Shown here piece by piece: positions 35,801 to 42,800 of a DNA stretch of 64,000 nt; the first letter of the stretch is position 1; each line of letters begins with the position of its first letter. Origin of the DNA: Liolophura sinensis (lineage: Eukaryota; Mollusca; Polyplacophora; Chitonida; Chitonidae); assembly GCF_032854445.1 (NCBI RefSeq), contig NC_088296.1, positions 6,065,435 to 6,129,434 on the forward strand, read 5' to 3'. A program made the position numbers and the translations under genes. A model generated the notes under the pieces. It made no database searches. It was not told where the DNA came from and was given only the letters and a program-made list of their open reading frames with translations.

Positions 35801-36527
35801 CTTCTCTGATTATATGTGAAATCATAGTCACTTCTCTGATTATATGTGAAATCGTAGTCTCTTCTTTGATTATATGTGAAATCATTGTCCCTTCTCTGAT
35901 TATGTGTGAAATCATAGTCCCTTTTCTGATTATATGTGAAATCGTAGTATCTTCTCTGATTATATGTGAAATCATAGTCTCTTCTCTGATTATATGTGAA
36001 ATCATTACAATAATGTTACCTTTCCTGATTTGCAAAAGGGAGTATGTGTTTTTGCAATTTAAAATTTGTGAAAATATGAAATATGTAACACAAATTTTCA
36101 CTGTACGCTGGGACAAAAGTTAATTTATGAGCGTCTATCGTTGAACAGACTATTTGGGGATCGGACGAGGTTTCCTTAAGACACTGTCGTGCTCTCTTCG
36201 AACTACTATTCAAAGCGAAGTTGTATCACAGGCAAAGGTAATACACAAGCCAGCTGAACGCGTTATTCGTTTGTCAATAAGCCAGACGAAAGAATAGGTC
36301 GGCACCGACACAAACAAGGTACTACCACACATGCACAACCCTGGAAAGCAAATAAAAATCACGGAAAACTAAAGCTAAGGAAGTATATAAAGTACGAAAT
36401 TAGGTCAGATTCCTGCAAAACGAAGTAATCAGTGTTCACCTGCATTACATGACTCACCTATCACATAATCATAAGCAGGTAAAACTTTCTCGGCGATCTT
36501 CGTCCGCTCCATTTCGGTTACTGCCAT
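13409..36527 (-). CDS. GMC-family FAD oxidoreductase, 11 exons, 575 aa
   Basis: This is a glucose-methanol-choline family enzyme, which uses FAD to oxidise an alcohol or aldehyde. The substrate cannot be told from sequence; choline or glucose dehydrogenase-like is the nearest broad group. Coding exons are 36527-36458, 33076-32868, 31560-31371, 28434-28303, 27049-26928, 25967-25800, 25105-24955, 23484-23336, 22671-22494, 21745-21526 and 13547-13409. All junctions are GT-AG and the phases (1,0,1,1,0,0,1,0,1,2) agree, giving exactly 575 codons plus stop. Visible motifs are the Rossmann GGGTAG (about residues 25-30), GMC signature 1 [11 protein letters not shown] (100-110), signature 2 ending LMLSGIG (to 288), His508 in [10 protein letters not shown], and Asn552 in SGNTNAP. 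The His/Asn spacing of 44 equals that of choline oxidase. The start has an in-frame stop nine codons upstream. No signal peptide precedes the FAD domain, so a cytosolic enzyme is likely. Intron 10 carries a 6-kb LTR retrotransposon. Confidence 0.94.
13625..13795 (-). repeat. MetaSINE-like copy in GMC intron 10
   Basis: The inverted 3' domain and middle are present ('gattggcgttttacgccgtactcaag', 'gaccttcccacgtacggccgg', 'gctggacttgaactcacagcgacc'). Part of the centre is deleted. Confidence 0.85.
14122..14275 (+). repeat. MetaSINE-like 3' half
   Basis: This includes 'gtacgtgggaaggcctgtcagcaac', 'gtttcccccgggctctgcccggtttcc' and 'gaaatattcttgagtatggcgtaaa'. The head is absent. Confidence 0.85.
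14765..15060 (+). repeat. SINE-C-like copy with tRNA-like head
   Basis: A tRNA-like start ('gtcggtgacctaatggtttgagcg', then 'gaatcaaacacgattcgagtc') leads into a body that includes 'gcagcagcactttggcagc'. It resembles the inverted end of 26270-26630. Confidence 0.5.
15205..15305 (-). repeat. Foldback repeat family A, inverted fragment
   Basis: Reverse family A ('gatttgctactatttaagcattta', 'atttcaccggtcacgtgtg') lies directly next to the LTR retrotransposon insertion site. Confidence 0.55.
15325..15328 (+). repeat. Target-site duplication, left (TATG)
   Basis: TATG directly before the 5' LTR is repeated directly after the 3' LTR at 21387-21390. Confidence 0.8.
15329..16333 (+). repeat. 5' LTR (1,005 bp)
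   Basis: It begins TGTTATG and ends TAAGA, where the 3' copy has the expected TAACA. A TATA-like box (15532-15538) lies in a sensible promoter position. Reading frames inside it are not genes; they recur identically in the other LTR. Confidence 0.93.
15532..15538 (+). promoter_or_regulatory. LTR TATA box
   Basis: TATATAA stands in both LTRs (also 20582-20588), about 205 bp from the LTR start. It would set transcription of the element on the plus strand, against the host gene. Confidence 0.5.
16339..16356 (+). other. Primer binding site, tRNA-Pro-like
   Basis: TGGGGGCTTGTCCGGGAA starts 5 bp after the 5' LTR. It differs at two of 18 positions from the tRNA-Pro primer site known from murine leukaemia virus, which points to tRNA-Pro as primer. 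Confidence 0.75.
16456..17619 (+). pseudogene. Retrotransposon gag with SCAN-like capsid
   Basis: This is the structural protein that packages element RNA. From ATG 16456: an N-terminal region, a highly charged Glu/Arg/Lys coiled coil (about residues 80-150), then a capsid region from about 160 to 330. Its second half (about 238-330) carries [11 protein letters not shown], a WC pair, [13 protein letters not shown] and [12 protein letters not shown], the pattern of the SCAN domain, which is known to derive from Gmr1-like capsids. The frame runs off into a stop at 17617-17619, while the expected zinc knuckle sits in the -1 frame from about 17568. So a one-base indel near 17540-17570, or less likely a programmed frameshift, separates gag from the rest. 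Confidence 0.88.
17568..19517 (+). pseudogene. Retrotransposon zinc knuckle, protease and integrase
   Basis: One frame interrupted by a TGA at 17838-17840 (a likely decayed CGA). In order it shows a CCHC zinc knuckle, [14 protein letters not shown] (about 17604-17645); an aspartic protease with DTGAS (about 17880); a VVTRAM linker; and an integrase with an HHCC zinc finger ([10 protein letters not shown] then CRSCHAC) and a DDE core (Asp in LIDCVGP, Asp in VQSDQGSNF, Glu in ALERFHQ). It breaks at 19515 just before the expected GPY/F module: after GKPLEARY, about 20-30 bases appear to be missing and the frame changes. The position of integrase ahead of RT is original order, not a rearrangement, since the linker to the next domain is continuous. 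Confidence 0.9.
19518..20265 (+). pseudogene. Retrotransposon RT remnant plus RNase H
   Basis: After the end of integrase ([23 protein letters not shown]), the reading jumps to the very end of reverse transcriptase ([23 protein letters not shown]). The whole RT catalytic core with its Asp-Asp motif is deleted near 19650-19670. RNase H is complete, with Asp in LAVDASDIS, Glu in TIEKECLSL, Asp in VYTDHNPL and Asp in [12 protein letters not shown], then a stop at 20263. The copy cannot make reverse transcriptase. Confidence 0.9.
20367..20378 (+). other. Polypurine tract
   Basis: GAAGGGTGGGGG lies directly before the TG of the 3' LTR. It is the usual primer for plus-strand DNA synthesis. Confidence 0.8.
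20379..21386 (+). repeat. 3' LTR (1,008 bp)
   Basis: It starts TGTTA and ends TAACA (a perfect short inverted repeat). It differs from the 5' LTR by 6 substitutions and one extra GTT in a GTT run. TATG follows at 21387-21390, matching the left duplication. Confidence 0.93.
21387..21390 (+). repeat. Target-site duplication, right (TATG)
   Basis: This matches 15325-15328 and confirms the element borders. Confidence 0.8.
21526..21745 (-). CDS. GMC oxidoreductase exon 10
   Basis: This encodes [10 protein letters not shown] with catalytic His508. The donor TTAAG|GTGCC (phase 2) lies only about 140 bp from the right edge of the LTR retrotransposon. Confidence 0.94.
22240..22400 (-). repeat. Foldback repeat family A, inverted fragment
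   Basis: This is a reverse copy ('acatgaacagtcacaattaaaccc', 'cgcatttcaccggtgataggtg') in GMC intron 9. Confidence 0.5.
22494..22671 (-). CDS. GMC oxidoreductase exon 9
   Basis: This encodes [30 protein letters not shown] and TLVEG, typical of the GMC C-terminal domain. The acceptor TTTCAG|TACT was chosen because an upstream AG would create an immediate stop. Confidence 0.92.
22864..22944. repeat. Short tandem repeat, about 25 bp unit
   Basis: Three copies of 'ggttacaaagtggaac' with spacers lie in GMC intron 8. Confidence 0.6.
23336..23484 (-). CDS. GMC oxidoreductase exon 8
   Basis: This encodes [14 protein letters not shown] and [10 protein letters not shown] in the substrate-binding domain. 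The acceptor is TGCTAG|GTCC and the donor CAG|GTACTG. Confidence 0.9.
23701..23748. repeat. (AT)n microsatellite
   Basis: About 48 bp of alternating T and A lie in GMC intron 7. Confidence 0.95.
23785..24085 (+). repeat. Foldback repeat family A copy
   Basis: A short inverted piece ('gctactatttaagcgtttac') is followed by a forward body ('gtgatagttggcaaatgg', 'attagacgtcagtggtc', 'actgtgttgtcatcat'). Confidence 0.6.
24130..24485 (+). repeat. Foldback repeat family A, most complete copy
   Basis: This copy shows the whole architecture. A head ('gcagcgtcgacagtgcgaaagctggcaaacg...accggtgaaa') is followed by an unrelated centre, then the head in reverse complement ('tttcaccggttacgtcatttgctaactatcaaattgtcgtcgctactctg'). 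The inverted ends are about 60 bp. There is no coding capacity or tRNA-like head, so a non-autonomous DNA transposon is the likeliest class. It lies in GMC intron 7. Confidence 0.65.
24510..24885 (+). repeat. Dispersed repeat family B, long copy
   Basis: This includes 'cacgagttgaatgctgatttcg', 'cattgaaaactgttg', 'ccattattgacccagaac' and 'cttgtatacgaatgtctg'. It lies in GMC intron 7 just before exon 7. Confidence 0.65.
24955..25105 (-). CDS. GMC oxidoreductase exon 7
   Basis: This encodes [16 protein letters not shown], the conserved 'LPVG.NLQDH'-type motif at the domain border. The acceptor is CTTCAG|ATCC and the donor AAAG|GTTAGG. Confidence 0.92.
25150..25290 (-). repeat. MetaSINE-like, degenerate
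   Basis: This is an inverted tail and 3' domain with many changes ('gattggtgttttccgccggacgcaag', 'ggcagaccgtcacacgtacg'). Confidence 0.6.
25800..25967 (-). CDS. GMC oxidoreductase exon 6
   Basis: This encodes VATGVEF and GMC signature 2 ([17 protein letters not shown]). Ala replaces the common Pro/Ser after Ser in the signature. It is phase 0 at both ends. Confidence 0.94.
26270..26630 (-). repeat. SINE-C-like copy
   Basis: This shares blocks with 7875-8310. It ends in an inverted tRNA-like head ('gggtttgatgccgaggtctc ... cgaggaggacgctctatctatttggcc'). Confidence 0.55.
26928..27049 (-). CDS. GMC oxidoreductase exon 5
   Basis: This encodes FMVLQMN, then [14 protein letters not shown] and [11 protein letters not shown]. 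The acceptor is GTTATAG|GGTT and the donor AAG|GTGAGA. Confidence 0.92.
27160..27375 (-). repeat. MetaSINE-like copy in GMC intron 4
   Basis: This inverted copy runs from the (TTTA)n tail to 'gccagcttgagctggacttgaactcgc'. Confidence 0.8.
27700..27960 (+). repeat. MetaSINE-like, full length
   Basis: The tRNA-like head ('ggccaccgtggccgagggcac', 'gttgtgagttcaagacc'), middle, 3' domain and an (AAATA) tail are all present. Confidence 0.85.
28303..28434 (-). CDS. GMC oxidoreductase exon 4
   Basis: This encodes [11 protein letters not shown] to NSGREPI, the segment between the FAD lid and the substrate domain. The acceptor is AACATAG|ATGG and the donor ATAG|GTAAAG. It was found by searching for the peptide missing between exons 3 and 5, and the phases fit on both sides. 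Confidence 0.88.
28470..28870 (-). repeat. SINE-B copy upstream of GMC exon 4
   Basis: This inverted copy of the family at 30180-30545 carries 'ggagcggtagatccaggatt', 'ggttgacccgtataacgg', 'ggattccttcgtcgtcatatg' and 'aagcactcactcactcc'. It lies in GMC intron 3, less than 100 bp from the exon 4 acceptor. Confidence 0.75.
28960..29390 (+). repeat. Family B fragment followed by family A copy
   Basis: 28960-29090 holds the family B end ('gggaactgaccttggg', 'ggtatacgaatgtctg'). 29150-29390 holds family A ('gtgacaggtagcaaatggccacac', 'gccaccatgggtta', 'ctgcagtgttgtgg'). Confidence 0.55.
30180..30545 (+). repeat. SINE-B, full-length copy
   Basis: This is a second tRNA-derived family, reading in reverse with respect to its tRNA head. 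It starts 'tgagtgagtgcctggggtctaacg', continues 'cagtcatatgacgacgaaggaatcc', 'gatacgggtcaaccagtcgttg' and 'gaggaagttacaacttcctc', and ends in an inverted tRNA-like head ('ggattgactctggatctaccgctcc ... ctaccaactgtgctatcg'). Box A and B are therefore on the minus strand. Confidence 0.75.
30930..31040 (-). repeat. MetaSINE-like 3' fragment
   Basis: This includes 'aaatggtgttttacgctgtactcaag', 'cttatgttacagcggtcagc' and 'gcctgggggaaatccacc'. Confidence 0.7.
31371..31560 (-). CDS. GMC oxidoreductase exon 3
   Basis: This encodes GMC signature 1 ([12 protein letters not shown]) and the following helix. The acceptor is GTTTCAG|CAAATG (phase 0) and the donor AAAG|GTGAGC (phase 1). Confidence 0.94.
32440..32715 (-). 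repeat. MetaSINE-like, complete reference copy
   Basis: This tRNA-derived SINE reads complete on the minus strand. The head starts at 32715 (A box TGGCTCAGTTAGTTAGCG, B box GTGAGTTCAAGTCC). A middle 'agctcatgctggcttcctctcc' follows, then the strongly conserved 3' domain from 'gtttcccccgg' through 'ccataatactgaccgccgtc' to 'gaaatattcttgagtacggcg', and an (AAATA)n tail. The shared 3' domain looks like that of MetaSINEs. The name is from memory and unverified, but the family itself is certain from more than 20 copies in this window. Confidence 0.85.
32741..32830. repeat. (AT)n microsatellite
   Basis: 90 bp of alternating AT lie between a SINE and GMC exon 2, in intron 2. Confidence 0.97.
32868..33076 (-). 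CDS. GMC oxidoreductase exon 2
   Basis: This encodes the dinucleotide-binding [13 protein letters not shown] and the LLLEAG strand, ending GLKNQ. The acceptor is CCGCAG|TGGG and the donor CCAG|GTAAGA. An AT microsatellite starts 38 bp past the donor. Confidence 0.93.
33290..33655 (+). repeat. Family B copy plus MetaSINE fragment
   Basis: 33290-33530 is family B ('cactgaaaactgttgactgc', 'tgacggctggtatgcgaatgtctg'). 33555-33655 is a shortened MetaSINE-like piece ('ctcatgctggcttcctcctaac', 'cgtaaatcaccaatcaaat'). Confidence 0.6.
34010..34190 (-). repeat. Repeat family B, inverted copy
   Basis: This includes 'acattcgtatgccagccgtgaac' and 'aaggccgttccaggtcaata' in reverse. Confidence 0.6.
34300..35238. 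repeat. 30-bp minisatellite, block 1
   Basis: About 31 copies of a 30-bp unit (core 'ctctgattatatgtgaaatc', then 'atagtcccttct') lie in GMC intron 1. A 180-bp segment of six units at about 34531-34710 recurs at 34711-34890 with very few changes, a higher-order duplication. The array is open in more than one minus-strand frame (Ile-Ser-His-Ile-Ile-Arg-Glu repeats), but this follows from the period of 30. Confidence 0.95.
35239..35349 (-). repeat. SINE-B fragment inside the minisatellite
   Basis: The block 'caaggaggcacattacac', 'ctctaaggattccttcgtcgtc', 'ttgagtacgacgttaaacccc' and 'aagcactcactcactc' interrupts the array. TCACT occurs at both borders and may be the target duplication. Confidence 0.75.
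35350..36004. repeat. 30-bp minisatellite, block 2
   Basis: About 22 further copies of the same unit continue beyond the SINE-B fragment, more uniform than block 1. Confidence 0.95.
36458..36527 (-). CDS. GMC oxidoreductase exon 1
   Basis: This has 23 codons plus one base, from Met to the beta-strand YDYVI that precedes the FAD-binding glycines. The donor is ATAG|GTGAGT. It joins exon 2 in phase 1 to make VIVGGGTAG. An in-frame TGA upstream supports this start. Confidence 0.88.
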
Positions 36528-36814
36528 GTCACTACAACATGTACCCAAGGGTCAACAGTTCACTTATACTGGGCATGCTGGTCCTAAGGCAATACAATAA
36601 CAAGTGACCTATCGCTGACGTCGATATCTCAGGCGCGATGTTGTGATAAAATTCGAACATAGCAATTTACCACCTGACTTTTATGTGGGATAACGGACAA
36701 GTTGAAATGGTGAGTAAACTCAGGAGGGGTGAGGTGAGGCTGGGCGTGTCATCTGAATTAAGCGATCATCTCGGCATCTTGCATAGCCTATAAAATATTA
36801 TGTTTATTTATTTG

Positions 36815-36965
36815 TTTATATATTTAGCTGGTTGGAGTTTTACACCATATTCAAGAATATTTCACATATACGACGGCGTCCAGCACTATTGTGGGATGAA
36901 ACCGGACAGAGCCCGGGGGGAAACCCAGGACCATCTGCAGGTTGCTGGCAGACCTTTCAGGTATC
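36815..36965 (-). repeat. MetaSINE-like 3' half
   Basis: This inverted copy carries 'gagttttacaccatattcaag', 'ggcgtccagcactattgtggg' and 'gttgctggcagacctttc'. It lies about 290 bp upstream of the GMC start codon. Confidence 0.8.
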
Positions 36966-37204
36966 TATAAGACAGTGTATGAATAAGACGATAATACTTT
37001 CACGAAGATCTAACGGTACTCCACAATAAGATTAATAACATGACAGATATTCACGTTATTACTTATTAAATGTGACAATATGCACAGCATTTGAACAATT
37101 CTTGATCTAGAACGCTTAATAAACCCCTCTTAAATGGTTGGATTTTGTTTAACCTACGGTGCTTGGAGGCAGAATATTTTCCTGTTTACCTGAATATGCA
37201 GCCA

Positions 37205-37345
37205 GAGTCAATCCATAACTGACGTATAAATTAACAAGAGGCCGTATTTCTCCGGTTACGTGTGACTATTTTGCCAACTATCACACTGTTGACGCTATTC
37301 TGACTCGACACTCCATGCTTATTGTCTTTCATATCATTACAGTAA
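37205..37345 (-). repeat. Foldback repeat family A, inverted fragment
   Basis: This includes 'aacaagaggccgtatttctccggttacgtgtgac' and 'ccaactatcacactgttgacgc', the reversed head of family A. Confidence 0.55.
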
Positions 37346-37609
37346 GTACATGTCACATGCTGACTGAGGTGCAGGTGGACTTGAATGTGGGAAAGTAGAT
37401 CAACTCCTCATGATCAGGGTCACCTCGACACAACTGGTCCACTTGGCGTAGAATTAGGTGACATGGATCAACTATATATGTTTGGACGTATAAAACAATA
37501 CCAGCAATATTTTTATGAGTAATCCAGAGTAAACCGGAGGGAAGGCAACTTTTTAGGCCTTGACGGATACAACCATATATTGAAAATAAGGACCGCACGT
37601 AAAATTGAA

Positions 37610-37995
<386 letters not shown>

Positions 37996-38339
37996 TAAAT
38001 AAAGTTTTGAAAGATCGGTTGATAATTAATTAACACCGGTTTTTCAATGTTCCGGCGGCTTGGTGGCAAAACAGGTTTATTTTTTTAAAACTAGCTAAAA
38101 ACCATGAAAACTGAACCAGAAAAGGTGCTCACAGTTTGCACAGAAATGAAACACATTTCATATTCCCATGGTATACGTGTATTAAATTGTGTGATGAATA
38201 TATCTTTTTTAAAAATAGACGAAGAAATTACCGGCACGTGAATATATATTTCCCATATTAGTTACACATGAATGGTATAAACTTTTAACGTTGTCATATT
38301 TAATTAAAAAACTAAGCGACACACGACAGTTTGTTAGCA

Positions 38340-38735
38340 CATTGTTCACACGTTCGCCAAAGAAGTGAAATACGACCCTTTGACAGTTTACGTCAGTTAG
38401 GGCTTTATTTTAACTGATCAATCTTGATAGGTAGCAAAATAGAACCATGGCTTTAGCAGAATTAGATATAAAAAAAGCACTGCTGTTAATTGCAATTTGC
38501 TAGACGTCACTGGTCCTAAATTACTAACATGCTTTGTCACCACATTTAACATACAACAAGATTAAAACAATGCACAGGGACCAGGCATCGGGGATGCTTT
38601 GTCCACCACCAGCAGGGAGCAGACATAGGGGCTGCTTAGTCTACACAAGCAGGCACCAGGCCTCGGGGATGCTTAGTCCACCAGCAGGGACCAGGCCTGG
38701 GGATTCTTAGCCCCTCGGGAATGCCTAATAAACCA
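38340..38735 (+). repeat. Family A copy running into a small minisatellite
   Basis: 38340-38570 is family A ('gaaatacgacccttt', 'tagacgtcactggtcc', 'ccacatttaacatac'). From about 38575, four diverged copies of a roughly 40-bp unit ('accaggcctcggggatgcttagtccacca') follow. Confidence 0.6.
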
Positions 38736-39014
38736 ACAAAGTCCCCCTTTATCCAGGAATATGCTATAAACGTGTACAGCTTAAGGAGTAACGCATCATG
38801 TCGGCTTAGTCAAAATCTGTAGTCTCTTTATTAGCCAACCGCCTATATACACCTGTCTGTAAAATTAGTTATACTCGCTACAAAAAAAAAATGACACGAA
38901 GACACGTAAAACCAAACGCTCTACACATTAATACATTGTAAGTCTATATCATTGAAATGAAAATTCAGAATATTTTTTCTAACTTCATTTTTTTTGGAGG
39001 AATCCCAACAAACA

Positions 39015-39300
39015 CCATGTGTAGAGCTTGTGTTTTACGTCGAAACAGACATTCATATACTAGGCGTCAACCAATAAGGCCGTTCCAGGTCAATAATCGC
39101 ATGGCCAATTTCCAAAACCGACGTTTTACACAACGAGCAAAGAACTAGGAAAGTATATGAAGAACGAGTACAGAACAGAATCAGGCAAGAGATGCAGTCA
39201 ACAGCTTTCAGTGATGTCGAACGATGATGTACAATGACCTGACACATGTACATGGGCCAGCTTTAGATTACATCGCCCGTCGTCTAAACCACTTTTCGAT
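39015..39300 (-). repeat. Repeat family B, inverted copy
   Basis: This includes 'cgaaacagacattcatatactagg', 'ccgttccaggtcaataatcgc' and 'agaactaggaaagtatatg' in reverse. Confidence 0.6.
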
Positions 39301-39604
39301 GAAGGGAAAAAACTACTGGTTTGATCACTGTGCCAATACAGGTGTTAACCCTACAGTACTAATACAAGATATGCTGCATTTTCATAAAGTGTAAAACGGA
39401 TTCCCTCTCCTACGCTGTTGCCGGCGTTCTTGAAGATGTTAGAAGGTTCCGCTCAGTGCTCGTAAGGCAAAATCATGACGACTGTTCTCAACTGGCTCGT
39501 GCATGTTTGGGAGCCAGTGGAGCCAATCCGCCTATAACCCAAAACAGTTGGTAAATGGGGCATCGCTTTTATGGACTGCAGCTGCGTGCGTCTGGAGTTG
39601 AGTC

Positions 39605-39827
39605 TTATGTGGCCTCTTCAGCCCTGGGTGTAACTTTTACCCAGTACTTGTGTGGAAACACCACAATGCCCGGTCTGTAACTCCTCGGGTCACATGATCG
39701 ATACGTTGTCGAGGAATCTCGCGTGAAGTGAAACCGCTGGAGTAAAGTTGTAATAAAGAGAAATAGTCGAGATTTGGCAAAGGTTTCTCCCACACAAGAT
39801 CTCTTTCCTATCCCGAAAGGCATGAGG
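39605..39827 (-). CDS. P450 exon 6 (last)
   Basis: This encodes the haem-binding loop with Cys442 and the C-terminus ending RAEEAT. The acceptor is TTACAG|CCTC. Confidence 0.94.
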
Positions 39828-42800
39828 CTGTAACACAAGATGCGTTAAAGTTAACAGATGAAAAATATAGCTGAATCTACGCATCAAAACAGACACACGT
39901 TAAAACAGCACTACTTGTCAACCAAAATGAGCGTTCCTGGTCGAAAAGCCAAGTCCCAAAACACAAACCACCGAAGCTATGGAGTCATGGAACTAGAAAC
40001 AGTTTTTAACAATGGCGAAATGGCACAAGGAATGTTCTAGGCGAGTGAGTAAAATCATTATTCAAATCGTGTACCATGCTCGTTTTGTTCGGTTACCAAA
40101 TCATAATTTATTATGTTTATACTTCTTTTTATTGTTATAATGTATTATTATGCGAATTATTACGCAGTAACTTACACGTGTTATTGTATGCATAAAATAC
40201 ATGCCGGTAAGAACCACACGACTGTGGGAAATACATGGTGGTAAGACCATTTTCCAGTTTCAACTAGTTTATCCTCTGAACAGCTTTGCAAAATAAATAA
40301 GCAAAGTACCTGCGAGGAAATTCGTTTCAAAAGAGGCATTATTTTAGGAAACCTTAAAAATACTGAACCATGGAATTATACCCCCCCCCCTCCCAACGAC
40401 AACGATTTAAAAAGAGTGGTTTTGTAATGGAGTGTTTAAATTTTCCTTCTTTATAATTGTTATCCCGGGACTAGGGGCTGTATCTTCATCGTGTTGAATT
40501 AGATTGCCACGTTTGATATATGAACAGCTGCAATCAAAGCGGAACTGAGATACATATTTTGTTATCGACAACTGATATTCTACCATGGTACACGATTTGA
40601 ATATTGATTTCACTCTGTCGCCCAGAACATACCTTACGTCTCTCCAACAGCATTGAAAACTGCTGACTGCTTCGTTTTGCATGATTGCGTCCCATTTTCG
40701 TAGTTTATATTATATTATTGACCTGGAACATCCGTATTGGTTTATGGCTGGTATACAAATGTTTCAACACATATTCACGTGTAAACGCATCTTTCTTTTA
40801 CATTTCTTTACAAAGTGTTTTTATTTTTATAAACATGCATGTGTAACCAACTGCATATGCATTATAACATGTACAATATCTCATTGTAACAAATCTACTC
40901 TTAACATATCAGTGACCTCTACAATGTTTATTTCTCCACTTTATTGACAATTGACTGTTAACTGATGCCTCGAGGAGAATGCTTGTTTTAAATATTTTAC
41001 CTTACCTTATTTTTACCTTTTTGTCTGATTAGGATTATCTTATTAGACATGTTTGTTATTAGTGCTTTTCTGAGAGCCTACTGTTTACATGTTTATATAG
41101 CTTCACGTGTCGCAATTCTCCTGATGTTGACCTAATAGAGATCGTAGTAGCCTCACGTGTCACAATTCTCCTGATGTTGACCTAATAGAGATCGTAGTAG
41201 CCTCACGTGTCACAATTCTCCTGATGTTGACCTAATAGAGATCGTAGTAGCCTCACATGTCACAATTCCACTGATGTTGACCTAATAGAGATCGTAGTAG
41301 CCTCACGTGTCACAATTCTCCTGATGTTGACCTAATAGAGATCGTAGTAGCCTCACGTGTCACAATTCTCCTGATGTTGACCTAATAGAGATCGTCGTAT
41401 TGAGATTATCAAAATAAATTTCTGTGGAGTTACTTTTGAATTTGTTTGAATACATGGCGATAAAAAAAAACTACACGACAATAGGAACAACATGACAGTA
41501 AAAAAAAGTAAATGGAAATAAGAAGCTAAGTAATAACTACTTATTGCTATAAGGGATAGCAATAAGTAGAATGGCTGTGATTTGGAAGTAAATCGAGTGT
41601 GTGCGATGTTACTTTCTCCTGAGAGGATGGTCAGCTGAGGCCAGTTTGCCGTCCTCGTCCAGAAATCTTTCAGGTTTGAACTCCCACGGGTCATCCCAAA
41701 TCTTGTCGTCATGGTGAAAATGCCACGTATTGCAGAAAACCTGCCAAGTAAATGACACGGAATATTGTTCTCTGCAAGAAAAGAAAAAAAAAACTTGTGG
41801 AAGCAGTGTTTGGATGTGCCGTATGGAGAAGGGTGGAGGAACGGTTTGTGTGTTCCAAGCCGATAACCGCAAGATCCATTTCCAAAACAACGTTTAACAC
41901 TAGCTCCCAAAGACAAAAGTATGTAAGAAATTATACAAATATTATACAAGCACTTGCCTTTCATCCGGTACATGTTGGACACTCGAGGTGCGGATTCAAA
42001 CCCGGCGTTGGGCAGGAAATTTGTACATTCCTTCCCTCATACTAACTGTAGGACTTAAATGACAATGGGCAGTCGACAGCGCTTAAGTGTAGGCAGTGTA
42101 ACGTTTGTCGAAAACACTATCTCAGTAATTTGCAGGTTTCCACCATCCACAAAAAAATGACCGCCATCGCGTGAGAGAAAGACCCTTGAGTACGATGTTA
42201 AGCAACAATTAAATAAATAAATGAATAAATAAGTATATAAATAAATAACTAAATATAAAGGAGTGGGAAATGTTAGGCGTTCATTTCTACCTAGTTTTGG
42301 TGGATTCTTTTTTTTCAATTAAGATTAGTCAATCACTGATTACCGTACCATCGTGTCTTTGGGTATGACGTAATCGAGCAAGCTAATGTTATCAGTTGTC
42401 TGGTGCGCAAGTCCAACCGGCAGGTGCGAGATGTACCTCAACAGTTCCAGTATGGCGGAATTGGTGTAGGGCATGTTTGGGCGGTCCTCCAGTCTGGGAA
42501 AGCGTTTTCTACCAATCACAGCATCGATCTCTTTCAGTATTGATAACTCTACTTCCGGATTATGGACACTAATGAGAAAAAAGGAATAAAGAGCGCTGCC
42601 TGTAGTCAAAACACCTGAAATGAAAAAAAAGTAAAAGCAGAAAATGCAGAGAAGTTAACAATAAACACCAGGCATACAAGAATAACGCAGATGTCATCAA
42701 AAGCAGTATTGTGAACATTTAATTTAGTTATCGGTTTACCTATCATTGTAAGGGAGAGAGAAAAGCTCACCTTGGTGAAACTTGATATTCAGTCAGATGT

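Noticed and set aside
34300-36004. Possible CRISPR array
   Set aside because: Units are head-to-tail without unique spacers, and the genome is eukaryotic.
34270-36116. Frames of 258-352 codons with Ile-Ser-His-Ile-Ile-Arg-Glu or Asp-Tyr-Asp-Phe-Thr-Tyr repeats
   Set aside because: Products of the 30-bp minisatellite in GMC intron 1. Two overlapping frames are equally open, which argues against coding.
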